Program-made: the position numbers and the translations under genes
Notes under the pieces: model-generated
Seen by the model: the letters and a program-made list of their open reading frames with translations, nothing else
Told to the model about the DNA's origin: nothing
Database searches by the model: none
Source of the DNA: Streptomyces durocortorensis
GTDB lineage: Bacteria; Actinomycetota; Actinomycetes; Streptomycetales; Streptomycetaceae
Reading direction: 5' to 3'
NCBI RefSeq assembly: GCF_031760065.1
Contig: NZ_CP134500.1
Location: 496,001 to 560,000, forward strand
DNA length: 64,000 nt
Part shown: piece after piece, positions 17,301 through 24,829 of the stretch
How the letters are laid out: the number at the start of each line of letters is the position of its first letter
Position numbering within the stretch: position 1 is the first letter of the stretch

Positions 17301-18604
17301 AGATCGTCTTCGCGGCGGCCGGGGGGCTGTCCACCCGGCCCGAGCAGGTGCAGATCAGTTCGCCGGACGGTACGGCGGTGGCGTCGGTGGACGAGAACGG
17401 GATGGCCCGCTTCTCGCCCGTCAACACCGACAGGATGGACATCACCATCTCGCGCCAGGCGCGGCTGACCGTGCACAACCCGGTGGCCGACGGCCAGTTG
17501 CAGCTGCCGGTCGGGCTGAGCGAGGTCTACATCCCGGCGCTGGAGGAGTTCCGTTCGCCGCAGCCGAAGCCGGATCAGGAGTTCAGCCTCCCGTGCGGCA
17601 GGGGTCCGGTCCTCTCCGTCGGCGGTACGTATCTGGAGACCCGGGCCGAGGGGCGGGTGCGGGATCTGACCCAGCGCCGGCCCATCCAGGTCTCGCTGTG
17701 CACGGAGGACAGCAAGGTGGAGCTGGCCGCCTCGTCCACCACGGTCCAGGCGGGCGACGCGGGCCCGCTGGCCATCACCGACGTCACCCTGAGCAACGGA
17801 AGCACCGAGGCCGCGGCGGCGGCACCGCGGAAGGTGGATGTCGAGCAGGGCGAAGGCGACCGGCGCACGGTCTCCGTCGGTGCGGGCGAGGCCTCGTACC
17901 TCCAGATCCACGAGAACCACAACAAGGGCTGGAAGGCCACCCTGGACGGCAAGGAGCTGACGCCGCTGCGGATCGACGGCTGGCAGCAGGCCTGGCTGGT
18001 GCCCGAGGGCGAGGGCGGCACGGTCACCCTGGAGTACGAACCGGCCGAGATCTACCGGGCGGGTCTGATCGGTGCGGGCGTGCTGTTCCTGGCGCTCGTG
18101 GCGCTCGCTTTCGTACCGCGCCGGGGCTCCGGACCGTACGAGGCCGAGGAACAGCCGGTCCCGCCAGGGCCGGGGCTGGTCCTGGGCACGGTCGCCCTCA
18201 CCCTGGTGGGGGTGGTGATCGCGGGTCCCCTCGCCGTGGCTGTTCCGCTCCTCGCCGTGCTCGCGCACTTCCGGCCGAGGCTGCTCGTTCCGGTCGCGTT
18301 CACGGCGATGGCCGCCGCGGGGATCGTCGCGGCGGTGGGCACCGGGGAGAGTACGGCAATGGGCGCGGGTGCGTTCGGTGCCACCGCTCAACTGCTCGCC
18401 CTGATCGGGTTGTTCGCCGCACTGGTCACGGTGGGCCGGGAGCCGCTCGGCAGGCGGGCGGTCCGGGTCGGCCGGGGCGGGGGTGAGCCGGACCCGGCCG
18501 CCGGGGACGGGCAGACGCTCCAGCTTCCGGCGCAGCCCGCACCGCACTCGGGCCGGACGCTGTCCGCCGACGGCAAGCACCCGGCGAAGGGAGGGGACAC
18601 CTGA
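14318..18604 (+). CDS. AftD-like alpha-(1->3)-arabinofuranosyltransferase (GT-C, DUF3367) with carbohydrate-binding domains
   Basis: A 1428-residue polytopic enzyme, in the size range of mycobacterial AftD. The first ~440 residues hold about a dozen membrane helices, starting RRWLLGFWAVVFLAFLAV and followed by the acidic loop SPGRMTFDTKLGVV, the usual position of the GT-C catalytic Asp. A long extracytoplasmic part follows with at least two discoidin-like units (YDPVNAFDGNPETGWAEG near residue 745; NLSPRNLTDGDLTTAWI near 965). Near residue 1190 is NHNKGWKATLDGKEL, typical of these proteins, and four to five helices close the chain. AftD uses decaprenyl-phospho-arabinose; whether this Streptomyces enzyme does is unknown. 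ATG overlaps the previous stop (ATGA). Confidence 0.85.
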   Translation: MTSAVHPPRPAAPDGPGPEPSAPADGLPQPRSRRWLLGFWAVVFLAFLAVSPGRMTFDTKLGVVTAPRRFLGDLGELWHSRAGFGGIADQYIGYLVPMLPYYGAADLLKVPTWLAERLWLSLIVATAFWGALRLAERLRVGSSATRLLGAVVYALWPTYTIVVGSTSAAALPGALLPWVLLPLTDPRLAPRIAAARSALLIPLMGGVNAASTLASLLPVGLYLLSRPPGPRKRALLAWWIPGVVMATAWWIVPLLLLGTFGENFMPYVESSYTTTTTMSATEALRGAGNWVGYLNFGEAWLPAGWTVATATLTVLCSALAAALGLAGLARRDLPERRWLVLTVLTVALVTLAGYGGALGGLFHGTVQDWLDTWLVPFRNIYKFQTGLALALALGLAHITAVAALAAARRDRDPARMRRLAPVIAAVIVLPGLAWPYVNGSILQPGSFKELPDYWKKTGGWLKDNSPHDRALVVPATAHGIYTWGSPIDQPLDVLANSPYAQRDYVPFGTPGNRRAMDAVEQALTSGGEVPGLSGYLNRAGLHYVVVRNDLDPDQLGYVPTTTVKRTLEASGYRRVKGYGPVMTGGRIAADTPVQIEGLYPRQQAVEIYRPPAGTERPGRAEATPVASTAVVSGGPESLLPLSATGALDGRPAVLAGDAHPGLGRPSLYAAGDGLRRADTRFGLVNSNTSYTYTADERNAVDAVQDPGREPRQILPTSGAKHQTTAVLRGAKSVSASSVGNWLFHLPQYDPVNAFDGNPETGWAEGSPGSPEGEWVRVDFATPTELPSSLQVTPLPSGNMRAAATVIRVQTDQGFKDSPLRPDGSAQQVAAPAGQASWLKVTILESQQGRPGLSGAGFTDIAIPGVQVTRMLELPNDAPREGADSTMFSLRRGSDPGGLSSVAAEVGLSRQFTAQEAGEYTVSASALPVPGEALDKLLFELTGERDKIEVSADSTARLGTNLSPRNLTDGDLTTAWIAGERPVLHLTWPEKRPVGEIVFAAAGGLSTRPEQVQISSPDGTAVASVDENGMARFSPVNTDRMDITISRQARLTVHNPVADGQLQLPVGLSEVYIPALEEFRSPQPKPDQEFSLPCGRGPVLSVGGTYLETRAEGRVRDLTQRRPIQVSLCTEDSKVELAASSTTVQAGDAGPLAITDVTLSNGSTEAAAAAPRKVDVEQGEGDRRTVSVGAGEASYLQIHENHNKGWKATLDGKELTPLRIDGWQQAWLVPEGEGGTVTLEYEPAEIYRAGLIGAGVLFLALVALAFVPRRGSGPYEAEEQPVPPGPGLVLGTVALTLVGVVIAGPLAVAVPLLAVLAHFRPRLLVPVAFTAMAAAGIVAAVGTGESTAMGAGAFGATAQLLALIGLFAALVTVGREPLGRRAVRVGRGGGEPDPAAGDGQTLQLPAQPAPHSGRTLSADGKHPAKGGDT

Positions 18605-19932
18605 TGGCGACCACGCAGCACCAGCGGGTCCCGGGCGGCGGGCAGCCGCCCGGGAGGCTCGCCCGGGTGCCGTTCCCGGTCGTCGACGAGGTGGCCCGGC
18701 ACTGTGCGCAGGACGCCGAGCCGAGCACGGTGCTCATCGAGATCCAGCTGCCGGGCCTGGTCGACGAGGAGCGGCTGCGCTCCGCGTTCGCCGGCTCGCT
18801 CGCCCGGCACCCCCGGGCACTGATGCGGGAGCGGCCCCGGGGCCTGTTCGCCCGGCGTTACGAGTGGGAGCTGACCGAGAGCCCGGACACGGACCCGGTC
18901 TCCTTCCCGCCGTGCGCTCCCGGGGCACTGGAGCGGGCGCGGGCCGGGGCGCTGGAGCGGGCCCCGGCGCTGACGGCCTCGCCGCCGCTGCGGCTCGAAG
19001 TGGTCCGGGAGCCGGACCGGGAGGGCTGTGTGCTGCTGTTCACCGTGCACCACACCGCTCTCGACGGCCCGGCGTGTCTGCGGCTGGCGGGGACGGCCGC
19101 GGAGATCTACGGCGCGTGTCCCACACCGCCGCCGCCCGCTCCGGCCCGCCCGCCGTCCGCGCCGCCGCCCCGGCACTCCCGGGCCCCGGTGGTGGCCCGG
19201 CCCGCCCAGGTGGCGCCGGGCTCGCCGGGCCCCGCACCGGTGCCGGGCAACGCGCAGCTCCTGGCCGAACTCCCGGTTCCGCGGCGGGAGTCGGGCGCGC
19301 CCTACACGGTGAACGACCAGCTGATGGTGGCCACCGCCCTGACGGTCGCCGACTGGAACCGGGCGCAGGGCGCGCCGGGGGCCGACCGGCGGCCGCTGCG
19401 GATCACCATGCCGGTCGACGACCGCAACCGGGGTCCCGAGATGCCGATCGGGAACGGCACCCGGCTGGTGGAGGTCCCCTTCAGCGCGTCCGAGGTGGCG
19501 TCCGGGGCGGACGTGGCGGCTCTGCTGCGGACGACGGCCGAGCGGACCCGGGTACTCAAGGCGCAGACGCGTCCCCAACTGGGCCGGGCCGCATCCCTGT
19601 TGACCGCTCCGCTGCTGCCCGTCGCGACCCGTGCCGCCCTCACCCGGGGGCTGCGGGTGGTGGCCGGTCCGTGGACCTCGACGACCCTGCTGAGCAACAT
19701 CGGCCGGATTCCGTACCCGTTGGACTTCGGTGACGCGGGCCGGGCGACGGCCGTCTGGTTCTCAGCTCCCGCCCGGATGCCCCGGGGGCTGACCTTCACG
19801 ACGGCGTCCACGGGCGGCCGGCTGCATCTGGCACTGCGCTGGTCGCGCACCTTGTTGGGCGACGAGGACGGCGTACGGCTGCTGGACCTGTTCACCCGCC
19901 ATCTGGCCGCGACATCCTCGGAGGCCGTATGA
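18604..19932 (+). CDS. Stand-alone condensation-domain-like acyltransferase
   Basis: A 442-residue protein of the chloramphenicol-acetyltransferase/condensation fold. The catalytic motif HHTALDG (149-155) matches HHxxxDG, with the second-lobe markers ITMPVDDRNRGPEMP and LLSNIGRIPYPLDFG. There is no carrier or adenylation domain. A Pro/Ala-rich linker (about 178-220) separates the lobes. Such free-standing proteins (PapA-like) move acyl groups onto alcohols or amines. Its ATG overlaps the AftD-like stop (TGATG), and its own stop overlaps the next ATG, so it is tied to the glycan operon and may acylate the sugar. The donor is unknown. Confidence 0.8.
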   Translation: MATTQHQRVPGGGQPPGRLARVPFPVVDEVARHCAQDAEPSTVLIEIQLPGLVDEERLRSAFAGSLARHPRALMRERPRGLFARRYEWELTESPDTDPVSFPPCAPGALERARAGALERAPALTASPPLRLEVVREPDREGCVLLFTVHHTALDGPACLRLAGTAAEIYGACPTPPPPAPARPPSAPPPRHSRAPVVARPAQVAPGSPGPAPVPGNAQLLAELPVPRRESGAPYTVNDQLMVATALTVADWNRAQGAPGADRRPLRITMPVDDRNRGPEMPIGNGTRLVEVPFSASEVASGADVAALLRTTAERTRVLKAQTRPQLGRAASLLTAPLLPVATRAALTRGLRVVAGPWTSTTLLSNIGRIPYPLDFGDAGRATAVWFSAPARMPRGLTFTTASTGGRLHLALRWSRTLLGDEDGVRLLDLFTRHLAATSSEAV

Positions 19933-20654
19933 CCAGCACCGCTCCTCCCCCGCCCGGGCTGCGGGACTTCTACGAGAACCCGGCCGTCCCCGTCGCCTCG
20001 GGCGACGGGCGCAGCAGACGGCAGGCGCGCCTGCTGGCCAACGCCCTGGACGCGCCGGGCCAGGTGATCGTCGACGTGGGGTGCGGCGACGGTACGGCGG
20101 CGGCCACGGCGGCCCCGATCCTCGCAGGGCACCGGCTGATCGGCGTCGACTGGTCGCAGGACGCGCTGCGCAGGGCCAGGCCCCGGATGGGCCTCGTGGT
20201 CCGCGGCGAACTGGAGCACGGCGGGCTGCCGCTGGCCGACGGGTGCGCGGACGCCGTGCTGTTCAGCGAGATCCTGGAGCATCTGGTCGACCCGGACCAG
20301 GCGATGGACGAGCTGCGGCGGGTGCTGCGGCCCGGCGGCCATCTGATGCTGTCCACCCCGAACCTGGCCGCCTGGTACAACCGGGCACTGCTGCTGGCCG
20401 GGGTGCAGCCGGTGTTCTCGGAGGTCAGCCTGCGCGGGATCCACGGCCGCCCGGGCTCCGAGGTGGTCGGCCATCTGCGGCTGTACACCGCCCGCGCCCT
20501 GCGCTCGTTCCTGACGGCGTCCGGTTTCGAGGACGTACGGATCACCGGTGCGCCCTTCCACGGGGTGCCGCGTCCGCTGCGGCTACTGGACCGGGCGGCG
20601 TGTTCGGTGCCCGGGGCGGCCTCCATCCTGCTGGCCCACGCGCGGCGCAGGTAG
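19929..20654 (+). CDS. Class I SAM-dependent methyltransferase
   Basis: A 241-residue methyltransferase. Motif I is VIVDVGCGDGTAAATAAPIL (about 46-65), then IGVDWSQDAL, LPLADGCADAVLFSEILEHL and RPGGHLMLSTPNLAAWYNRA; the C-terminal half ends near TASGFEDVRITGAPFHGVPR, as in UbiG-like/Methyltransf_11 enzymes that act on sugars or lipids. Four-base ATGA overlap with the condensation-like gene. This is the second methyltransferase of the operon and is not closely similar to the first, so two different positions are probably methylated. Confidence 0.87.
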   Translation: MTSTAPPPPGLRDFYENPAVPVASGDGRSRRQARLLANALDAPGQVIVDVGCGDGTAAATAAPILAGHRLIGVDWSQDALRRARPRMGLVVRGELEHGGLPLADGCADAVLFSEILEHLVDPDQAMDELRRVLRPGGHLMLSTPNLAAWYNRALLLAGVQPVFSEVSLRGIHGRPGSEVVGHLRLYTARALRSFLTASGFEDVRITGAPFHGVPRPLRLLDRAACSVPGAASILLAHARRR

Positions 20655-20658
20655 CGCG

Positions 20659-21555
20659 ATGTGGTGGGGTGTCGGGGCGGCGCTGGTGGCCAACGCGCTG
20701 TACAGCGTGGGGTTCGTGGTGGAGAAGCGGGCGCTCGGCTCGCTGCCCCCGCTCTCCGCCGGCCGGCCGCTGCACGTGGTCCGGGTGCTGCTCACCAGCC
20801 CGCTGTGGACGGTCGGTGCGCTGGCGCTGGCGGCCGGGTTCGGGGCCCAGCTGATCGTGTATCGCGCGCTGCCGATCGCGGCCGCCCAGGGCATCTTCGT
20901 CTCGGGTCTGGTGCTGCTCCTGCTGCTGTCCTCTGCGGTGCTCGGCGAGGAGTCGTCGGGGCGCGAACGCTATGCGCTGGGCGGGGTCCTGCTCGCACTG
21001 CTGATGGTCGTCGCCTCGGTGCGCGAGGGCGAGGACGTGGTGAGCGGCGGGGCCCCGTGGATGCTGGTGCTCCTGGTCTGCGTCCCGGCGCTCGCGGCGG
21101 GCGTCTGGCTCTACGTACGGGTGGAGAGCCGGGCGGCCAAGCGGCACCGGGTCCCGACCAGCGGCATCGGATACGGGGTGGCGGTCGGGCTGCTCTACGG
21201 GGTCAGCTCCCTGGCGATCAAGGGCACGTCCAGCCGTTTGACCAGCACCGATCTCGGTGAGGCGGCGCTGTCGCTGCTGGGCTCGCCCTACCCGTATCTG
21301 CTGCTGTTCACCGCGGTCGCCGGTCTGGTGATGTCGCAGGCGGCGCTGCAACGCTGCCGGGCCTCGCTGATCGTGCCGGTGTGCACGACGGTGACGTGCC
21401 TGTTCACCGCGGTCCTCGGGACGCTGGCGTTCGGCGAGAGCCTGCCCGACGACCCGCTGCTGCTGACCCTGCGGGTGGCTGGGACGGCGCTGGCCCTGAC
21501 CGTCCTGCTGGCCATGCCGCGCCACGATCCGCCGCCCGCCGCCTCACCGTCCTGA
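20659..21555 (+). CDS. EamA/DMT-superfamily membrane transporter
   Basis: A 298-residue protein with about ten hydrophobic segments arranged as two similar halves. It begins MWWGVGAALVANALYSVGFV, has the helix ending LPIAAAQGIFVSGLVLLLLL in the first repeat and SLIVPVCTTVTCLFTAVLGTLAFGE in the second, both characteristic of EamA proteins. ATG at 20659 follows the methyltransferase stop by four bases. Members of this superfamily export small molecules or flip lipid-linked sugars; in this operon a flippase for the lipid-linked intermediate is a reasonable guess but is not shown. Confidence 0.82.
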   Translation: MWWGVGAALVANALYSVGFVVEKRALGSLPPLSAGRPLHVVRVLLTSPLWTVGALALAAGFGAQLIVYRALPIAAAQGIFVSGLVLLLLLSSAVLGEESSGRERYALGGVLLALLMVVASVREGEDVVSGGAPWMLVLLVCVPALAAGVWLYVRVESRAAKRHRVPTSGIGYGVAVGLLYGVSSLAIKGTSSRLTSTDLGEAALSLLGSPYPYLLLFTAVAGLVMSQAALQRCRASLIVPVCTTVTCLFTAVLGTLAFGESLPDDPLLLTLRVAGTALALTVLLAMPRHDPPPAASPS

Positions 21556-21633
21556 CCCGCCCGTCCGTTCCCCCTCGCCCTTCGCCACTTCACCCTTTCA
21601 CCCATTCACCCCGACGACACCGAGGAGCCGCTG

Positions 21634-21852
21634 ATGCGTCCCGACGACCCGCTGCTGGCCATCCTGGCCTGCCCGCTCGACAAGGGGCCGCTGGCCCTGC
21701 TTCCGGAGGAGGAGGCGCTCTACAACCCGCGGCTGCATCTGAGTTACCCGATCGTGGACGGCATACCGCAGCTTCTGCCCTCCTCGGGCAGAAGGGTCGA
21801 TGCCGACGACCACGAGCGGTTCCTGACCTCGCTGAAGGCCTCGGCCACGTGA
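21634..21852 (+). CDS. Trm112/UPF0434-family small protein lacking the zinc cysteines
   Basis: A 72-residue protein reading LLAILACPLDKGPLALLPEE and YPIVDGIPQLLP, the Trm112 signature. Zinc-binding members have CPxC early and a second Cys pair before YPIxDGIP; here only one Cys remains (CPLDKGPL), and the second pair is replaced by NPRLHLS, so zinc binding is unlikely. Trm112 proteins stabilise methyltransferases. Its stop overlaps the FkbM methyltransferase start (GTGA), which suggests that as its partner. The 78-bp gap before it is pyrimidine-rich. Confidence 0.85.
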   Translation: MRPDDPLLAILACPLDKGPLALLPEEEALYNPRLHLSYPIVDGIPQLLPSSGRRVDADDHERFLTSLKASAT

Positions 21853-22619
21853 GCACACTCGCCGCGGCGGTGGCGGCCAGACTGCCCGGGCGCCTGGTGG
21901 GCTCCGCCGCCGTCGCCCTGTATCCGCGCTTCGAGCCCGAGCTCCGGCGGCTCGCGGACTTCTGCCCGCCGGGCAGCGTCGCCCTCGATATCGGGGGCTG
22001 GTACGGCCCCTGGTCCCGGCGGCTCGCCGCGCGCTGCGCGGAGGTGGTCACCGTGGAGCCCGTGCCGCATCTGGCCGAGCATCTGCGGCGGACGCTGCCG
22101 TCGAACGTCCGGGTGGTCCAGGGCGCGGCGACGGACAGGGCGGGCACGGCGCAGCTGTGGTTCCCGGAGGGCGACCGGGGCGACCGGGGGGTCTCGTCGC
22201 TGGCCCGCCGTGACATCCACGCCCACTGCCTGGAGGTACCGTCGATCACCGTCGACAGCCTGGGGCTGCGCGGGGTCGGCTTCGTGAAGATGGACGTGGA
22301 CGGCGGGGAGGCGGCCGCGCTGCTGGGCGCGGCGGAGCTGCTGCGCCGTGAACGTCCGGCGCTGCTGATCGAGCTGGAGAGCCGGCTCGGCCCGATCGAG
22401 CCGGTGGTCGGCACGCTGACCGGCCAGGGGTACACGGGCTGGCTCCTCGCCGACCGCGACTGGGTCCCGCTCGACGGGTTCGACCTGGTGGCCCATCAGA
22501 GCCGGACCGAGCACCTCGTGCACCGGGGCCTGCTGCACCGGGCCTTCGCACCGCGCCGGGAGCGGTACATCAACTCGGTCCTGTTCCTGCCGGACGGGCG
22601 GAGTCCGGGGGCGGCCTGA
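21849..22619 (+). CDS. FkbM-family methyltransferase
   Basis: A 256-residue FkbM-type O-methyltransferase. Motif I is VALDIGGWYGPWSRRLAARC (about 45-64), followed by VTVEPVPHLAEHLRRTLPSN, the family signature VGFVKMDVDGGEAAALLGA and RPALLIELESR. GTG at 21849 overlaps the Trm112-like stop; the longer open frame starting upstream is not supported by a ribosome site. It is the last gene of the envelope operon and the third methyltransferase in it. FkbM enzymes methylate hydroxyls of sugars and polyketides. Confidence 0.88.
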   Translation: MSTLAAAVAARLPGRLVGSAAVALYPRFEPELRRLADFCPPGSVALDIGGWYGPWSRRLAARCAEVVTVEPVPHLAEHLRRTLPSNVRVVQGAATDRAGTAQLWFPEGDRGDRGVSSLARRDIHAHCLEVPSITVDSLGLRGVGFVKMDVDGGEAAALLGAAELLRRERPALLIELESRLGPIEPVVGTLTGQGYTGWLLADRDWVPLDGFDLVAHQSRTEHLVHRGLLHRAFAPRRERYINSVLFLPDGRSPGAA

Positions 22620-22647
22620 GCGGCGCGGTCCCCACGCGTCCCCGGCC

Positions 22648-22681
22648 GGAGGGCCGAGCGGGCCGGAGAGCCGAGCGGGCC
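22648..22681. repeat. Tandem 17-bp repeat
   Basis: Two adjacent copies of GGAGRGCCGAGCGGGCC differing at one base, in the 163-bp gap between the convergent FkbM and kinase genes. Nothing else was recognised in the gap. Confidence 0.5.
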
Positions 22682-22782
22682 GCCACGGAGGACTGTCAGA
22701 GGTACAGCGGGCGCGATCGGCCCGTCGCTGGACTGGTCGCAGCGGGTGCTCAGCCGGTCGGCCGGGACCAAGTGGCGTGTCG

Positions 22783-24636
22783 TCAGTTCTGCTTCGGCTC
22801 CTCGGCGTTGCGCCAGACCGTCAGGTCGATGCTGATGTAGCGGCTGGGGTCGTCGGCACCCGACTTGCCTCGGTAGGTCACCACGGCGATGTGCCCGGCG
22901 TCGCTGAGCACACAGACCTGCGAACCGGACGAGAGCTGGTCGAGGCCGATCTTTTCGGTGTAGCGGGTCTCGTTGCGGCAGACCTCCAACGAGCCCCTCT
23001 GCGTGTTCTTCAGCACGACCAGCTTGCCGTTGGCGCTGCCCACCTGCTCGTCGCCGAAGAGGGAGTCCCGGTAGTAGTAGAAGTCCGCGTCGCCGTAGAT
23101 GACACGGCTGCCCGCGTTCGCCGTCGGCCGCGGCGGGTTGTCGGCGAGCATCAGCTCGTAACTCGCCGTCAGGTCGATGCCCTCGTAGGAGACGGGCTCG
23201 GGATCGACCGGCTTGTCCTGGGACTTGTCCGTGGAACCGCTGTCGCTCGCGCTTCCGCTGGAGGAGGACGACCCTGCCTTGTCGTCCGCCTTGCCGGACT
23301 TCTCGTCGTCCGGCAGCAGCGCGCCGATGACTCCGAGGACGACCAGCGCGCCGACGACGGACGCGGCGACGATCAGGCCCGTCCGTCGCTTGGGGCGAGG
23401 GGCCTGAGGCTGGAACCCCGACTGTTGGAACCCGGGCTGCTGGAACCCTGGCTGCTGGAAGCCGGATGTGTGGTGCGGCGGCGGGGTGGCGTGCCCCTGG
23501 GGTGTGGCGTACCCCTGGGGCTGGGTGTGCTGCGACCAGGGGCCGGGCGCTCCCGGAGCGGGGGGTACTCCCGGCGCCGCCGGCCCGGTCTGCGTCGGCG
23601 CGGCGGCCACCGCGTAACCGGTCGGGGTGTAGTGGGCCCCTCCCGGCGGCGGGGTCGGAGGGTTCCCCGGGGAGAACTCGGTGGGGGTGGGCGCGACGGT
23701 CGGCTGCGGGGGCGGCGTCGGTGCGGGGGCGGGCATCCGGAGGCGCTCCGTGATCGACCCGGTGACCGCCTGCGGCAGCCAGTCCTCGCCCTGGCGCAGC
23801 GGTTCGGGCGAGATCTCGTGGCACAGCCGGATGACCTCGGTCAGGTCCGGGCGGTCGGCCGGGTCGCGGCTGAGGCACCGGCTGACCAGGGGCCGGAGCT
23901 CCTCGGGCAGCCTGCTGAGGTCGGGGTCCTCGTGGACGATCCGGTAGAGCACCGCGTGCGAGGGCCCGTCGCCGAAGGCGGGCGCGCCGATCGCCGCGTA
24001 GGCCGCGATCTGGCCGAGGGCGAAGATGTCGGTGGCCGGGGTGACCGTGCCGACCGCCGCCTGCTCGGGGGACATGAACGCCGGGGTGCCGACGCTCACA
24101 CCAGTGCCGGTGAGGGCGGTGCTGTCGGCGGCGCGGGCGATACCGAAGTCGATGACACGGGGGCCGTCGGCGGCGAGGAGGACGTTGGCGGGCTTCAGGT
24201 CGCGGTGGACGATGCCCGCGCCGTGGATGACGCCGAGGGCCTCGGCGACGCCGACCGTCAGCAGCAGGACGCTGCGCAGCGGCAGCCCGCCGTGCCGGGA
24301 CACGGCGTGCGCGAGCGAGGGTCCCGGCACATAGGCGGTGGCCAGCCAGGGCTGCGGGCCCTCCGTGTCCGAGTCGATGACGGGCGCGGTGTACAGGCCC
24401 TGGACGCGCTGGGCCGCCCGTACCTCCTGCTGGAAGCGTCGCCGGAACTCGGGGTCCTCGCTGAACTCGGCGCGGATCACCTTCAGGGCGAGGGGACGGC
24501 CGCCGGGCGTGTACGAGAGGTACACCTTGCCCATGCCGCCCGCGCCCAGCACAGCGGCCAGCCGGTATCCACCGACGACCGCCGGGTCGTCGTCCCTCAG
24601 CGGCTGAAACGCCTCGGCCGAAGGTGTGTTGCTCAC
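22783..24636 (-). CDS. Membrane Ser/Thr protein kinase (PknB-type) with extracytoplasmic sensor
   Basis: A 617-residue receptor kinase. The kinase domain has the glycine loop VLGAGGMGKVYL, the ATP-binding Lys at about 52, HRDLKPAN (144-151), DFG (163-165) and GTPAFMSPEQ. A Pro/Gln-rich juxtamembrane region follows, with the repeat QQPGFQQPGFQQSGFQ, then one membrane helix (TGLIVAASVVGALVVLGVIG), a Ser/Asp-rich stalk and a C-terminal domain of about 140 residues with no recognised family. I chose GTG at 24636 because AGGGGG is eight bases upstream; the frame is open to 24657 or further. No linked target or phosphatase gene is visible. Confidence 0.9.
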   Translation of the reverse strand: MSNTPSAEAFQPLRDDDPAVVGGYRLAAVLGAGGMGKVYLSYTPGGRPLALKVIRAEFSEDPEFRRRFQQEVRAAQRVQGLYTAPVIDSDTEGPQPWLATAYVPGPSLAHAVSRHGGLPLRSVLLLTVGVAEALGVIHGAGIVHRDLKPANVLLAADGPRVIDFGIARAADSTALTGTGVSVGTPAFMSPEQAAVGTVTPATDIFALGQIAAYAAIGAPAFGDGPSHAVLYRIVHEDPDLSRLPEELRPLVSRCLSRDPADRPDLTEVIRLCHEISPEPLRQGEDWLPQAVTGSITERLRMPAPAPTPPPQPTVAPTPTEFSPGNPPTPPPGGAHYTPTGYAVAAAPTQTGPAAPGVPPAPGAPGPWSQHTQPQGYATPQGHATPPPHHTSGFQQPGFQQPGFQQSGFQPQAPRPKRRTGLIVAASVVGALVVLGVIGALLPDDEKSGKADDKAGSSSSSGSASDSGSTDKSQDKPVDPEPVSYEGIDLTASYELMLADNPPRPTANAGSRVIYGDADFYYYRDSLFGDEQVGSANGKLVVLKNTQRGSLEVCRNETRYTEKIGLDQLSSGSQVCVLSDAGHIAVVTYRGKSGADDPSRYISIDLTVWRNAEEPKQN

Positions 24637-24829
24637 GGAACCATCCCCCTGATCCACGGTGACCGGGACATGACCGCACCCCGGAGTCCGTCGAGAGCGT
24701 ACCGAATCCGCAAGCCCCCTCCCGCCACCTGTCGATCATCGCTGATCAGCCGTACGGAGACCGCTCGGGCCCTCCCGCCCGCCGGGAGACCGCGTTGCCG
24801 GTGGCCGGTACGGGGTCCATGCTGGGGGC

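Noticed and set aside
14225..18580. A 1451-codon open frame antisense to the AftD-like gene
   Set aside because: No recognisable domain, biased composition (Arg/Gly/Gln-rich), and it mirrors the coding frame, a normal effect of very high GC. The plus-strand gene has clear motifs and start overlaps.
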